Source of the DNA: Candidatus Aegiribacteria sp.
Lineage (GTDB): Bacteria; Fermentibacterota; Fermentibacteria; Fermentibacterales; JCC-6
Assembly (NCBI GenBank): GCA_023138735.1
Contig: JAGLOY010000017.1
Location: 1 to 37,880, forward strand
Length of the DNA: 37,880 bases
Direction: 5' to 3'
The first letter of the stretch is position 1; the number at the start of each line of letters is the position of its first letter. Shown here piece by piece: positions 23,664 to 31,596 of this stretch. The translations under genes were made by a program, and so were the position numbers. A model generated the notes under the pieces. That model was not told the DNA's origin. It ran no database searches and worked only from the letters and a program-made list of their open reading frames with translations.

Positions 23664-25511
23664 ATGAAGGATGAGATAGACATCAATGGACTGTTCCTGG
23701 GGCCCAAATCCGAGAACGGAGACTTTTTCAAGAAGCTCATAATGGATGCCATTAACGAACACCTGTTCTGGCGCAAGGACTTCCATCCGGAAGATGACCC
23801 TATCGTGTCCTTATACGAAAAGGATCAGAAGAATTTTATACTCACAGAAGAGAAGATCACTCAGGTCATTGAGAAGATCTGCGCCAAACTCAAGGAAACA
23901 TCGATGCCCTGGCATTCTCCCCGATACCTGGGGCACATGAACTCCGATATCCTTATGCCGGCAATGATAGCCTACATCGCTGCAATGCTGTACAATCCGA
24001 ATAATGTGGCTTTCGAGGCCAGTACCGCCACATCCCCCATGGAACTCGAGGTCGGGAAGGACTTCGCAGCCCTCATGGGCTACGATGTGGATAAGGCATG
24101 GGGTCACATCTGTACCGATGGCAGCGTGGCAAACCTGGAGGGCATATGGTACGCGAGGAATCTTACATCCATTCCCTTCGCGGTTAAAGAGCTTCGGCCC
24201 GATCTGCTAAAGGGGAAATCGCACTGGCAGCTGGCCAATATGACAGTAGATGAGATTCTCGATCTTTCAGCTAAGGTAAAGGACATATGGAATGAGGTCA
24301 GGGACAGGTCCATCCGGGGCACCGGTGTGGTACAGAATCAGCTCGGCAAGTGGATAGTTCCCCAGACCAAGCATTACTCCTGGGTGAAGGCAGGGGAGAT
24401 CATCGGTCTGGGCCTGAACAATGTGATCTCGATCCAGGTGGATAACAATTATAGAATGGACATTGACCTCCTGGAGAAAACCATAAAGGAGCTGGCCGAC
24501 AGCAAAACCCCGATCCTTGGGGTGGTTGCTGTCCTGGGCACCACCGAGGAGGGTGCCGTGGATCATATAGACAGGATAGTCGCCCTCCGGAAGGAAATGG
24601 AAACACAGGGGGTCTCCTTCTACCTTCATATTGATGCCGCATACGGCGGGTATGCCAGGTCCATCTTCCTTGATGAGAATGGTTCTTTTATTCCCTTCGA
24701 CGAACTGACCGATCGGCTCCACGAAGATGGAGTAATAAACCAGGATATCATCCAATGGCCTTCGGAGGAAGTGTACGAGGCGTTCCGGGCCATCAGTGAG
24801 TCGGATTCGGTAACCATCGATCCTCACAAGATGGGTTACGTTCCTTACGCAGCAGGCGGGATAGCCATCCGCGACAGGCGCATGGTTGACGCGATCTCAT
24901 TTTTCGCCGCATATGTCTTCGAGAAGGGTACTCAGTCACCTGCCCTTCTGGGAAGCTACATCCTGGAGGGCTCCAAGGCCGGAGCTACTGCCGCTTCGGT
25001 CTGGGCTGCCCATCAGGTTCTCCCCCTGAATATCACAGGCTACGGAAGGCTGATAGGCGCAAGTATCGAGGGGGCACAGAAGTTCTACGACCATATCCAG
25101 AAGAACAGCACTCTCGATGTGAACGGCACGAAAGTACGGCTCGAAGCCCTTACTAAACCGGATTTCAACATGGTGGATTTCGCCTTCAATGTGGAAGGGA
25201 ACAAGGATCTTGAGAAGATGAACCAGCTGAATCTTGACCTGTACAATCTCAGTTCCTACGTGTCCGGCCCTGTCTTCAAGAATGATTTCATAACATCCCA
25301 TACGGAATTCACATCGGATGACTACGGTGATGCCCCGAAGGATATCGTCGAGCGGCTGGGGATAGACTCCGCGGAGTGGGACAGGGTACACAGTTTCCGC
25401 CTCATGCGTGCGTGCGTTCTAACGCCCTACTTCATGACCTACAAATCAACGAAGCATTACTGGGAGACCTATCTGGAGAGTATGAAACACAAGCTGGAGC
25501 AGATCCTCTGA
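23664..25511 (+). CDS. tdcA: PLP-dependent group II decarboxylase, probable tyrosine decarboxylase
   Basis: A 615-residue protein, the length of lactic-acid-bacterial tyrosine decarboxylases rather than of GadB (about 465). The N-terminal block INGLFLGPKSENGDFFKKLIMDAINEHLFWR and the PWHSPRYLGHMNSDILMPAMIAY...NNVAFEASTATSPMELEVGKDFAALMGYD stretch are characteristic of that family. The PLP site reads S-V-T-I-D-P-H-K-M-G-Y-V-P-Y with the Schiff-base Lys near residue 389; LHIDAAYGG supplies the pyridine-nitrogen Asp. Reaction: L-tyrosine to tyramine plus CO2. Glutamate or aromatic amino acids in general are alternatives. ATG 23664 is preferred to GTG 23655. An inverted repeat (25565-25601) follows the gene. 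The symbol follows family similarity only. Confidence 0.85.
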   Translation: MKDEIDINGLFLGPKSENGDFFKKLIMDAINEHLFWRKDFHPEDDPIVSLYEKDQKNFILTEEKITQVIEKICAKLKETSMPWHSPRYLGHMNSDILMPAMIAYIAAMLYNPNNVAFEASTATSPMELEVGKDFAALMGYDVDKAWGHICTDGSVANLEGIWYARNLTSIPFAVKELRPDLLKGKSHWQLANMTVDEILDLSAKVKDIWNEVRDRSIRGTGVVQNQLGKWIVPQTKHYSWVKAGEIIGLGLNNVISIQVDNNYRMDIDLLEKTIKELADSKTPILGVVAVLGTTEEGAVDHIDRIVALRKEMETQGVSFYLHIDAAYGGYARSIFLDENGSFIPFDELTDRLHEDGVINQDIIQWPSEEVYEAFRAISESDSVTIDPHKMGYVPYAAGGIAIRDRRMVDAISFFAAYVFEKGTQSPALLGSYILEGSKAGATAASVWAAHQVLPLNITGYGRLIGASIEGAQKFYDHIQKNSTLDVNGTKVRLEALTKPDFNMVDFAFNVEGNKDLEKMNQLNLDLYNLSSYVSGPVFKNDFITSHTEFTSDDYGDAPKDIVERLGIDSAEWDRVHSFRLMRACVLTPYFMTYKSTKHYWETYLESMKHKLEQIL

Positions 25512-25564
25512 TCTGGATCTGAAGTAATACCCTCCTGTCCAGTCTGCTCAAGATGAGTCACGAA

Positions 25565-25601
25565 CCGGAGGTTTGCCCGGACAAATGAGCGCAGCCTCCG
25601 G
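25565..25601. terminator. Inverted repeat between convergent operons, possible terminator
   Basis: CCGGAGG pairs with CCTCCGG across a 23-base loop, between the end of the decarboxylase gene and the convergent 113-residue gene. There is no U-run on either side, so intrinsic termination is doubtful. Confidence 0.3.
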
Positions 25602-25618
25602 ATCGTGCTCCTGTGCGA

Positions 25619-25960
25619 TTAACCTCGGAGTTTGGCCGCTACCTCAGGTGCTATGACATCGATGTCCTCTTGGATTCCCGCCATCTCCATCGCATTGATC
25701 AGATCGTTAAGCTGAGCTGCAATCTCCAGCTGGTATTCCGGAAGGACACGAATGCCCCAATCATCTTTGTAGTAGATGTTCGGGCATCCATTCCCGATGT
25801 ATTTGAGAATATCGATCAGCCTGTCATCGATCTCGAGCTTGCTTGCATCGATACCTCGATAGGCCAGCTTTGGTAAATCAATCTTATCAGCGAGCTTCTT
25901 AGCGCGCACCAGATGCTCTTTGATCTCCGAAATCTTCGCGAGTCTATCCTTGTTTCCCAT
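25619..25960 (-). CDS. 113-residue protein overlapping the radical SAM gene; candidate substrate or partner
   Basis: Not a recognised family. ATG 25960 is chosen because GGAAAGGAGAA lies seven bases ahead; the frame open to 26029 is inside the radical SAM gene. The first ~30 residues form a charged amphipathic helix (DRLAKISEIKEHLVRAKKLADKIDLPKL). The centre holds a single-Cys core G-N-G-C59-P-N-I-Y-Y-K-D-D-W68-G-I. The end is again helical (QLEIAAQLNDLINAMEMAGIQEDIDVIAPEVAAKLRG). Overlap with the upstream radical SAM gene by 17 bases means tight translational coupling. By context it may be the precursor modified by that enzyme, with the aromatic/Cys core as target, or an accessory carrier. 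Large for a precursor peptide but within range for nitrile-hydratase-like leaders. Confidence 0.75.
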   Translation of the reverse strand: MGNKDRLAKISEIKEHLVRAKKLADKIDLPKLAYRGIDASKLEIDDRLIDILKYIGNGCPNIYYKDDWGIRVLPEYQLEIAAQLNDLINAMEMAGIQEDIDVIAPEVAAKLRG

Positions 25961-27281
25961 TATTATTCTCCTTTCCATTCGCCCTGTTGTTTGGTACTGA
26001 GAGACATCCCCCAGCACATCGGGACACATAAACGCAGTCGCAGTTCACGCGCTTGCGCATATGGCGCATCTGGTCGCTGTGCCAGATTTCCAGAAGGGGT
26101 GTATTGCGGCCGTCCAACCCGTGGCTCTCGAGCAGCGAGCAGCCTGTTGCGATCCCGTGAGCGTTCAGATGGAGTTTGGTAAGGCCTGCTGCACAGCCGT
26201 AGTACAGCGCCGTTTCAGTGGTACTTTCACCCGTGGGAAATCCCCCGCTTCCAACCCACAGCCCGGTGTCGTCCTTGCGGGCGTTGGCGATGAACTCACC
26301 GACCTGCTTGTAATCACCCCACTGCAGGGGGGGAAGGCAGTGCCCACGACCCACATCTGCCAGTGGAATCAGGCGGATCTCGGTAACAGCAAGATCTCGG
26401 GCCAGGTCAAGTATGGCCTGCAGTTCATTCGGCCGTGATTCCAGTACGGTGCACGCCAGCGAGATGTTGGCACCGTGTGATGTCAACCTTCGCACATTGG
26501 TTACTACTTGCTCGAAGGCACCTTTTCGATCTACGATCGCTTCATGGGTCGCCGCCGATGCACCATGAAGGCTGATCTGGATATTTGTGAACAGAACTGA
26601 AAACGGATCCAGCCATTCCTCTCTGATCTCCAGCGCATTGGTCGCCAGCATCAGGTTATCGATCCCCCGCTTCCGCGCGAGATAAGCCAGGTGGAACAGA
26701 TGGGGATGCAGGGTTGGCTCGCCGCCGAGAAAGCTGACTTCATCTACGCCAATATCAGCTGCTTGATCGAGCAGATTGAATAGCTCGAGTGATGTCATCT
26801 CCTCGGTAACATCTGCACTGGGTGATGAGTCGCGACAGCAATGCACACACCTCAGGTTGCAGCGGTTAGTCAGGTCAAGTTCAAGAGTCACTGGCGACAT
26901 GGAGAACCAGCTTGTCTGGTCCGGATCGTACAGGGAGCGATATGCCTCCCCGTGATCGAACAGTGTGTACCGTTGTCGCGATGAAACCTGACTCGTCAAC
27001 AGACCAGCGGCGTTTATCTGTTCGAGCTCGATTCTCTGCTCATCAACACAATCCGCCGGGATCAATCCTTGATCACACAACACATCAATTGTATTGAGGT
27101 GATCGACGAAGTATGCGCCTTGCATTGAGGACAGACGATACCCCTCCAGCATCGGTACAACCTTTATCTGTGTTCCAAGATAGACGGTGGCTTCAGAGCA
27201 TTCGAACGGCAGTCGAACACGCTCCTGATGCAGCTCTGGTAAGCTACAAGGTACGCGTTCTTCGATGACGAATCGTTCCAT
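25944..27281 (-). CDS. Radical SAM/SPASM-domain protein (peptide-maturase type)
   Basis: A 445-residue protein from ATG 27281. A longer frame starts at TTG 27299, but the GGGGGG-rich stretch between them is better read as the ribosome site. The N-terminal ~115 residues are a separate domain of unknown fold. The radical SAM core starts with L-D-L-T-N-R-C141-N-L-R-C145-V-H-C148 (4Fe-4S and SAM) and contains SFLGGEPTLHP, NIQISLHGASAATHEAIVDRKGAFE and later strands. The C-terminal Cys set (YGCAAG, GCSLLE, C-D-C-V-Y-V-S-R-C-A-G-G-C) is a SPASM auxiliary cluster region, as in PqqE, AnSME and RiPP-modifying enzymes. By eye the gene is richer in G+C than its neighbours, suggesting transfer. The basic tail (NGKENNNGKQG) is encoded by the ribosome site of the next gene. 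Confidence 0.9.
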   Translation of the reverse strand: MERFVIEERVPCSLPELHQERVRLPFECSEATVYLGTQIKVVPMLEGYRLSSMQGAYFVDHLNTIDVLCDQGLIPADCVDEQRIELEQINAAGLLTSQVSSRQRYTLFDHGEAYRSLYDPDQTSWFSMSPVTLELDLTNRCNLRCVHCCRDSSPSADVTEEMTSLELFNLLDQAADIGVDEVSFLGGEPTLHPHLFHLAYLARKRGIDNLMLATNALEIREEWLDPFSVLFTNIQISLHGASAATHEAIVDRKGAFEQVVTNVRRLTSHGANISLACTVLESRPNELQAILDLARDLAVTEIRLIPLADVGRGHCLPPLQWGDYKQVGEFIANARKDDTGLWVGSGGFPTGESTTETALYYGCAAGLTKLHLNAHGIATGCSLLESHGLDGRNTPLLEIWHSDQMRHMRKRVNCDCVYVSRCAGGCLSVPNNRANGKENNNGKQG

Positions 27282-27306
27282 CCCAATCCCCCCAATCAAG
27301 GTGCAG

Positions 27307-27352
27307 GGAAAGCCTCTTCACTCAAGTGGGTGAGGTAACAAATTAGCTTTCC
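27307..27352 (-). promoter_or_regulatory. Foldable leader RNA of the radical SAM operon
   Basis: On the minus strand GGAAAGC (27352-27346) pairs with GCTTTCC (27313-27307), with an inner CCTC/GAGG stem and a small loop. It ends 25 bases before ATG 27281. It could be an attenuator, protein-binding site or riboswitch-like element; there is no match to a class I know. Confidence 0.35.
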
Positions 27353-27763
27353 AGATCCTTGATAAGTCCTGCTTATAAGGATCAACCTGGCGATCGGGAA
27401 ATCGATTTCCATATTTGCCATGATCATGCTACTTGTAGCTTTTTCAGTATACGTTGTACTTTTGGTTTGTTCAAGACTAATAGAGATTCGGAGTAATTTA
27501 ATTCGGTTGCATTGTCGATATTCAGCATTAAATATGCATTTCAGCGATTTACATGTTGAGATTCCGAACCAATAAAGAAATAAGACACTTCAATAGACAT
27601 ATTATTGGTGTATTATTCTTTAATACATTTCTTACCTCATGCTTGACCTTTTCCAATTGCTCGAATCCAGCCTGAACTAGTATTTCAATCAGCTTTGAAT
27701 AACTCCCTGTAACGATCAGACAGGAGTCATTACAGGGGGGCAATCATATGATGGATGAACTGT
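27353..27763. other. Intergenic region with a possible methyltransferase tail
   Basis: AT-rich stretch between the radical SAM operon and lipoprotein copy B. On the minus strand, 27549-27743 stays open for 64 codons. It includes SYSKLIEILVQAGFEQLEKVKHEVRN, which resembles the C-terminal strand-helix-strand (L-x-x-A-G-F) of class I SAM-dependent methyltransferases. No upstream part of such a gene is present, so at most it is a fossil. The rest holds the operon promoter, not resolved. Confidence 0.3.
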
Positions 27764-28375
27764 TCAGGGGTGATTGGGTGCTCTGGCTTCAAGTTGATAG
27801 TCGGTACCTCCTGCATGGATCTCAGAGGTAATAAAGTTTGCTGGATATGCGGAAACTAAGCCGAAGAAGAAGCTGCAGTCACCGTTACCAGGAGCATTGC
27901 CTGCACAGATACCCGGTGAGAAGTTGAAAGTGAGAGTGTCACCTGCCACATCAACACTGGTGGGGGAGATGTTTCCAAGACCTCCGGTGGTCACCACGTA
28001 AACCTCTTCACTGCTGCCATTACCATCGAAATCAAGTAATACTACCGGACCAAAGACAATTCTGAACGAACTAATGCATACGATGTTAAGGATGCCTGCA
28101 ACCTCGGAAAGGTCTATCCGGTATTCGTAGCCGTAGAGACCCTCAGCGACCGTGCCTGCTTCACCAACTGGGAGGGTTCGGGATTGCAGGAAACCGGTTC
28201 CCTGCATTCCATTCAGTTCGATATCGTCAGAGGTATCTGTAACCGTGATGATTCCATCGTTATCGAAGATGTAGTTGACGGCAGGAGCATTAACGTCCAC
28301 AATGCCCAGATGTGTTCCATTGCATGATGTGAGGATTACAATTAACAGTATTGTTATTGATACTGACGTTTTCAT
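27764..28375 (-). CDS. Exported lipoprotein, copy B
   Basis: A 203-residue paralog of the protein at 14978, same length and strand. The signal is MKTSVSITILLIVILTSC (Cys 18). The sequence is nearly colinear with copy A: NAPAVNYIFDNDGIITVTDTSDDIELNGM, GTGFLQSRTLPVGEAGT, LDFDGNGSSEEVYVVTTGG, and the shared end GICAGNAPGNGDCSFFFGLVSAYPANFITSEIHAGG. The calcium-loop-like D-F-D-G-N-G and the paired Cys are unchanged. Similarity continues past the stop for about 20-30 bases. It is the last gene of duplicated block B, now separated from DUF3298 copy B by the decarboxylase and radical SAM operons. Confidence 0.87.
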   Translation of the reverse strand: MKTSVSITILLIVILTSCNGTHLGIVDVNAPAVNYIFDNDGIITVTDTSDDIELNGMQGTGFLQSRTLPVGEAGTVAEGLYGYEYRIDLSEVAGILNIVCISSFRIVFGPVVLLDFDGNGSSEEVYVVTTGGLGNISPTSVDVAGDTLTFNFSPGICAGNAPGNGDCSFFFGLVSAYPANFITSEIHAGGTDYQLEARAPNHP

Positions 28376-28871
28376 TTGATACTTCCCTTTCCAAGGTTAA
28401 GGTTACACTGAATTTAGATTCTGCAGGTATCCTTCTTCAAGAATTTCTACCTGATCAGCACACTAAGCATTTCTCAAATACACCGGGTGTAGAAAACACC
28501 AGTATTCAGTTTATATATCTACTCGGGGAAGTTCAAGAGGAATGAAAAACTCTGACAACTATGATGTGTTTTAACTCATATTCTATTGAATATTTACTGA
28601 ATCGATGAGCAATAGGTCTTTTTCAACTATCAGTGGTAAGACACATCACATTCGAATAGTCATTTTAAATTCATATGCTTCTATAACGGTTCTCAAATAC
28701 AGCAATATGCTGAAGTTCAAAGCCTGCATGCAGCAGGATGCGCTTCATATTAGATAATGATATTATTCAGGTTATACGGATTCACACTTGATCTGATGGC
28801 GGTATCCACTGAATCTGAGATATAGTACTATTCAATAATCAGTGTTAGATTGTGTTTCGGACAGAAAGGAT
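28376..28871. other. AT-rich intergenic region, possible second methyltransferase tail
   Basis: About 495 bases without a credible gene. On the minus strand 28671-28748 reads MKRILLHAGFELQHIAVFENRYRSI and stops. This resembles the same methyltransferase C-terminal element (IL-x-x-AGFE) seen at 27549-27743, so lipoprotein copy B may be flanked by two such tails. The remainder is AT-rich and includes the promoter regions of the lipoprotein (leftward) and the exported paralog (rightward). Confidence 0.3.
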
Positions 28872-29591
28872 ATGGGTTATCGCTTCATTATGAAATCAGC
28901 ACCTGCAGCCATGTTTCTGGGTTCACTTATAATGGGTTTAATGCCCTTTAATATCAGTGCTCAACTTGGCACTGAGTGTTCAACCGGTAACGCCCTTGCT
29001 GCCTGGGTATCATTTCCGGAAGAGGAGTTGTTACAGCAGTCTTTTCCAGGAGCATTCAGGACAGACTCAGTAACCCTTTCCATTGTTACAGCACTGGGGG
29101 ACACACTTGTTTTCACAGATACAGTATTCATTGATGGAATCTGTTACTTCTGTTCTAATAAGTTGAAAGCCTTCTTCCCGGAGCACGACTACTGGGTTGT
29201 CGAGCAGAATGGATACGAATGGACTGACTGGCTGTTAATTAACGGATCCAGCGGCAGAATTCAAAGAGCCTTCTCCGAGCCTGTCCTAAGCCCCGACAGC
29301 AGAAGATTCCTCTGCGCCTACAGGGATCTGCGGCTGGGTTCTACTCTGAACGGTATACAGATATGGCGTATCGAACAGGACAGTCTGATTCCCGAATTCA
29401 GTGGCAGTGATGTCTACTGGGGCCCCTCAGAAGTTGAATGGGAAACAGATTCAACAGTGACTTTCCAGATGCTGGATGTCGATTGGGATACCTGGGATGT
29501 GAAGGTAAGTACCGGCAGGCTGAAGCTTTCAATTGAAGGATGCTGGACTCCCGAGAATCCAGTCAACTGGTACTCCGGAAACATATTATAA
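28872..29591 (+). CDS. Exported protein, third member of the local paralog family
   Basis: About 239 residues. The signal peptide is MGYRFIMKSAPAAMFLGSLIMGLMPFNISAQ if ATG 28872 is used; ATG 28890 (MKSAPAAM) is also possible, since AAAGGA ends only one base before 28872. The mature region matches the tandem pair at 1729 and 2367: FRTDSVTLSIVTALGDTLVFTD, NGSSGRIQRAFSEPVLSPDSRRFLCAY, GIQIWRIEQDSLIPEFSGSDVYW, TGRLKLSIEGCWTPENP. It is longer at the N-terminus of the mature part (LGTECSTGNALAAWVSFPEEEL). More diverged than the tandem pair are from each other. Function unknown; same orientation as the nucleotidase that follows. Confidence 0.8.
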   Translation: MGYRFIMKSAPAAMFLGSLIMGLMPFNISAQLGTECSTGNALAAWVSFPEEELLQQSFPGAFRTDSVTLSIVTALGDTLVFTDTVFIDGICYFCSNKLKAFFPEHDYWVVEQNGYEWTDWLLINGSSGRIQRAFSEPVLSPDSRRFLCAYRDLRLGSTLNGIQIWRIEQDSLIPEFSGSDVYWGPSEVEWETDSTVTFQMLDVDWDTWDVKVSTGRLKLSIEGCWTPENPVNWYSGNIL

Positions 29592-29756
29592 GTTGTTGAT
29601 GCTTTCAGAGAGCCAATCTTTAACACTGATTAGAGGATGAACCGCTCAGAGTATACCGAAGGATTCTTTGTCAAAGTCCTGCTTAAAGCGAAGGAGTATA
29701 CAAGCAGTTAAGTTAAGGGATTACCAGATCAACACTTTCCTTAAGGATGGTACGGC

Positions 29757-31490
29757 ATGAAAATGACATTTATGGTTGCGCTTCTTTTTACATTACTCAC
29801 TTTAAGCTGCAAAACCTGCGTTCATGATTCAGATGACAGCTCTCAGCCGGTATCGTTTACTCTTCTGCATCTCAACGATACTCATTCCAACTTTCTTTCC
29901 AGCCTGCTCAAGATGAGCTTTCCCCCGGATTCAGAAGTCTACCGTCTCCCTGTAGGTTCGGTAGCACGGATAGCGGCTGTTGTGGATTCCATCCAGGGAG
30001 AGAAGGAGAATGTACTCTTCGTCCACGCGGGTGATATGGTCCAGGGTTCTTTGTTCTACACCCTATTCGGAGGTGAAGCGGATGCGGCTGTGTACAATGC
30101 GATGGGGCTGGACGTAATGAACCTTGGGAATCATGAGTTCGATAGGGGGAGCGAGGGGCTGCTGGTGCTGCTGGAGGATGCAGAGTTCCCCATCGTCTGC
30201 TCAAATCTGGACGTTACCGATGACACACTGCTTGCAGGGATGATAGTGCCCTATACCCTCATAGAAGTGGATGGTGAGCAGGTGGGGATTATCGGTCTTA
30301 TCGTGGAGGAGCTCTTCAATGTCTCCAGCCCGTCGGCGGAGACCGAGATACTGCCAATAGCACAGACCGCCCAGCATATGATCGAGCAGCTGGAGAATGA
30401 TGGAATCAACAAGATTATTCTCATGACCCACATCGGGTACGAGAATGATATAGAACTGGCATCCCTGCTTAGCGGAGCTGATGTGATCGTTGGAGGGCAC
30501 ACTCATTCAATGCTTGGGGACTTCTCAAGTGTCGGGCTGAACTCGGAGGGTGAGTACCCCACAGTTGTGTCCGGTGCCGATGGTGAAGATGTACTGATTG
30601 TCCAGGCCGGAACAAGAGCTGCTCTGCTCGGGAATCTCACAGTGGATTTTGACGAGATGGGGCATATAGAAGGATACAGTGGAGCGCCATTGATAGTCAC
30701 CGGAGGTGAGATCCAGGATGATGATAGAAATCCCGTAGAAGGAGAAGCCCTGGCACGGGTGCAAGAACTTATCAATGAAAACTCACTGATTGTAACTGCA
30801 CAGGAGGATCCGGCAATACGGGAACTGGTGGGTATCTACGAGGCGGAGCTGATGGCATTCTCGCACGAAGTGGTCGGGACAGCTGCAGAGGATCTGCTGC
30901 ACCAGAGGGTTCCAGGAGGAGACCTCCCCGGAGGGAGCCTGATAGCTCCTGTGATTTGCGATGCCATGCTCTGGAAGACGGACCAGTTAGGGCTGGGTGC
31001 GGACTTTGCTATCCTCAACGCGGGAGGGGCGCGGATCGCCGTCCCGGCAGGAGACATCACTGTGGGAACTGTCTATACCCTTATGCCCTTCGGGAACAGC
31101 CTTGCCGCACTGGACATGAGCGGAGCAGAGGTAGTGGCTGTACTGGAGGATGCGCTTTCGAACATCTTCGACGATGGCAACTCGGATGGCTCCTTCCCGT
31201 ACACTGCCGGGCTCCGGTATACAGCGGAGGCCCGACAGCAGGAGGGAGAGAGAGTGATTTCCATTGAAGTCCTCGGCCCTCAGGGCTGGGCGCCCATCGA
31301 TCCTGCGGAAACTTACCGTGTGGTCACCGTTGCCTTCCTTGCGCGGGGTGGGGACGGATACGCAACGTTCAGCGGGGTTGCAGCTCTGGACACAGGTTTC
31401 ATCGATGCAGAGGTCTTCATGGATTACCTCCTCGAGATCGGTACCCTCATTCCCGCAGAATCAAGGGTCACTTTTATACCGCAGAACTGA
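29757..31490 (+). CDS. 5'-nucleotidase / 2',3'-cyclic phosphodiesterase (UshA family), lipoprotein
   Basis: A 577-residue two-domain enzyme. The N-terminus (MKMTFMVALLFTLLTLSC) is a probable lipoprotein signal with Cys 18. The metallophosphoesterase domain shows all blocks: L-H-L-N-D-T-H-S (Asp 41, His 43), HAGDMVQGS, NLGNHEFDRG, LMTHIGYENDIELA and VGGHTHS, giving a two-metal centre. The C-terminal substrate domain has DFAILNAGGARIAVPAGDITVGTVYTLMPFGNSL and the ETYRVVTVAFLARGGDGY motif that stacks the nucleobase. It hydrolyses nucleotides to nucleosides and phosphate in the periplasm for salvage. A 25-residue fossil of a second copy's end lies at 19682-19759. Confidence 0.93.
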   Translation: MKMTFMVALLFTLLTLSCKTCVHDSDDSSQPVSFTLLHLNDTHSNFLSSLLKMSFPPDSEVYRLPVGSVARIAAVVDSIQGEKENVLFVHAGDMVQGSLFYTLFGGEADAAVYNAMGLDVMNLGNHEFDRGSEGLLVLLEDAEFPIVCSNLDVTDDTLLAGMIVPYTLIEVDGEQVGIIGLIVEELFNVSSPSAETEILPIAQTAQHMIEQLENDGINKIILMTHIGYENDIELASLLSGADVIVGGHTHSMLGDFSSVGLNSEGEYPTVVSGADGEDVLIVQAGTRAALLGNLTVDFDEMGHIEGYSGAPLIVTGGEIQDDDRNPVEGEALARVQELINENSLIVTAQEDPAIRELVGIYEAELMAFSHEVVGTAAEDLLHQRVPGGDLPGGSLIAPVICDAMLWKTDQLGLGADFAILNAGGARIAVPAGDITVGTVYTLMPFGNSLAALDMSGAEVVAVLEDALSNIFDDGNSDGSFPYTAGLRYTAEARQQEGERVISIEVLGPQGWAPIDPAETYRVVTVAFLARGGDGYATFSGVAALDTGFIDAEVFMDYLLEIGTLIPAESRVTFIPQN

Positions 31491-31528
31491 AGCGCATCAT
31501 CTCTATTACGGGAGTTGTTCAGTAATCC

Positions 31529-31556
31529 TTGACAATGGTAAACATATGTTTATTTT
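31529..31556 (+). promoter_or_regulatory. Promoter of the GyrI-like gene with palindromic operator
   Basis: TTGACA (31529-31534), a 16-bp spacer and TATTTT (31551-31556). Within the spacer lies GTAAACATATGTTTA (31538-31552), one base short of a perfect 16-bp palindrome. The element and spacer length match those of the two VOC promoters although the genes are unrelated. Confidence 0.7.
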
Positions 31557-31596
31557 CTTATCGACTTAGACACTTTCTTACCGGCAGGAGGGTACA

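Noticed and set aside
22394-23776. Long minus-strand frames opposite the antiporter
   Set aside because: Mirror frames of a well-supported membrane protein; low-complexity His/Glu-rich translations typical of antisense shadows.
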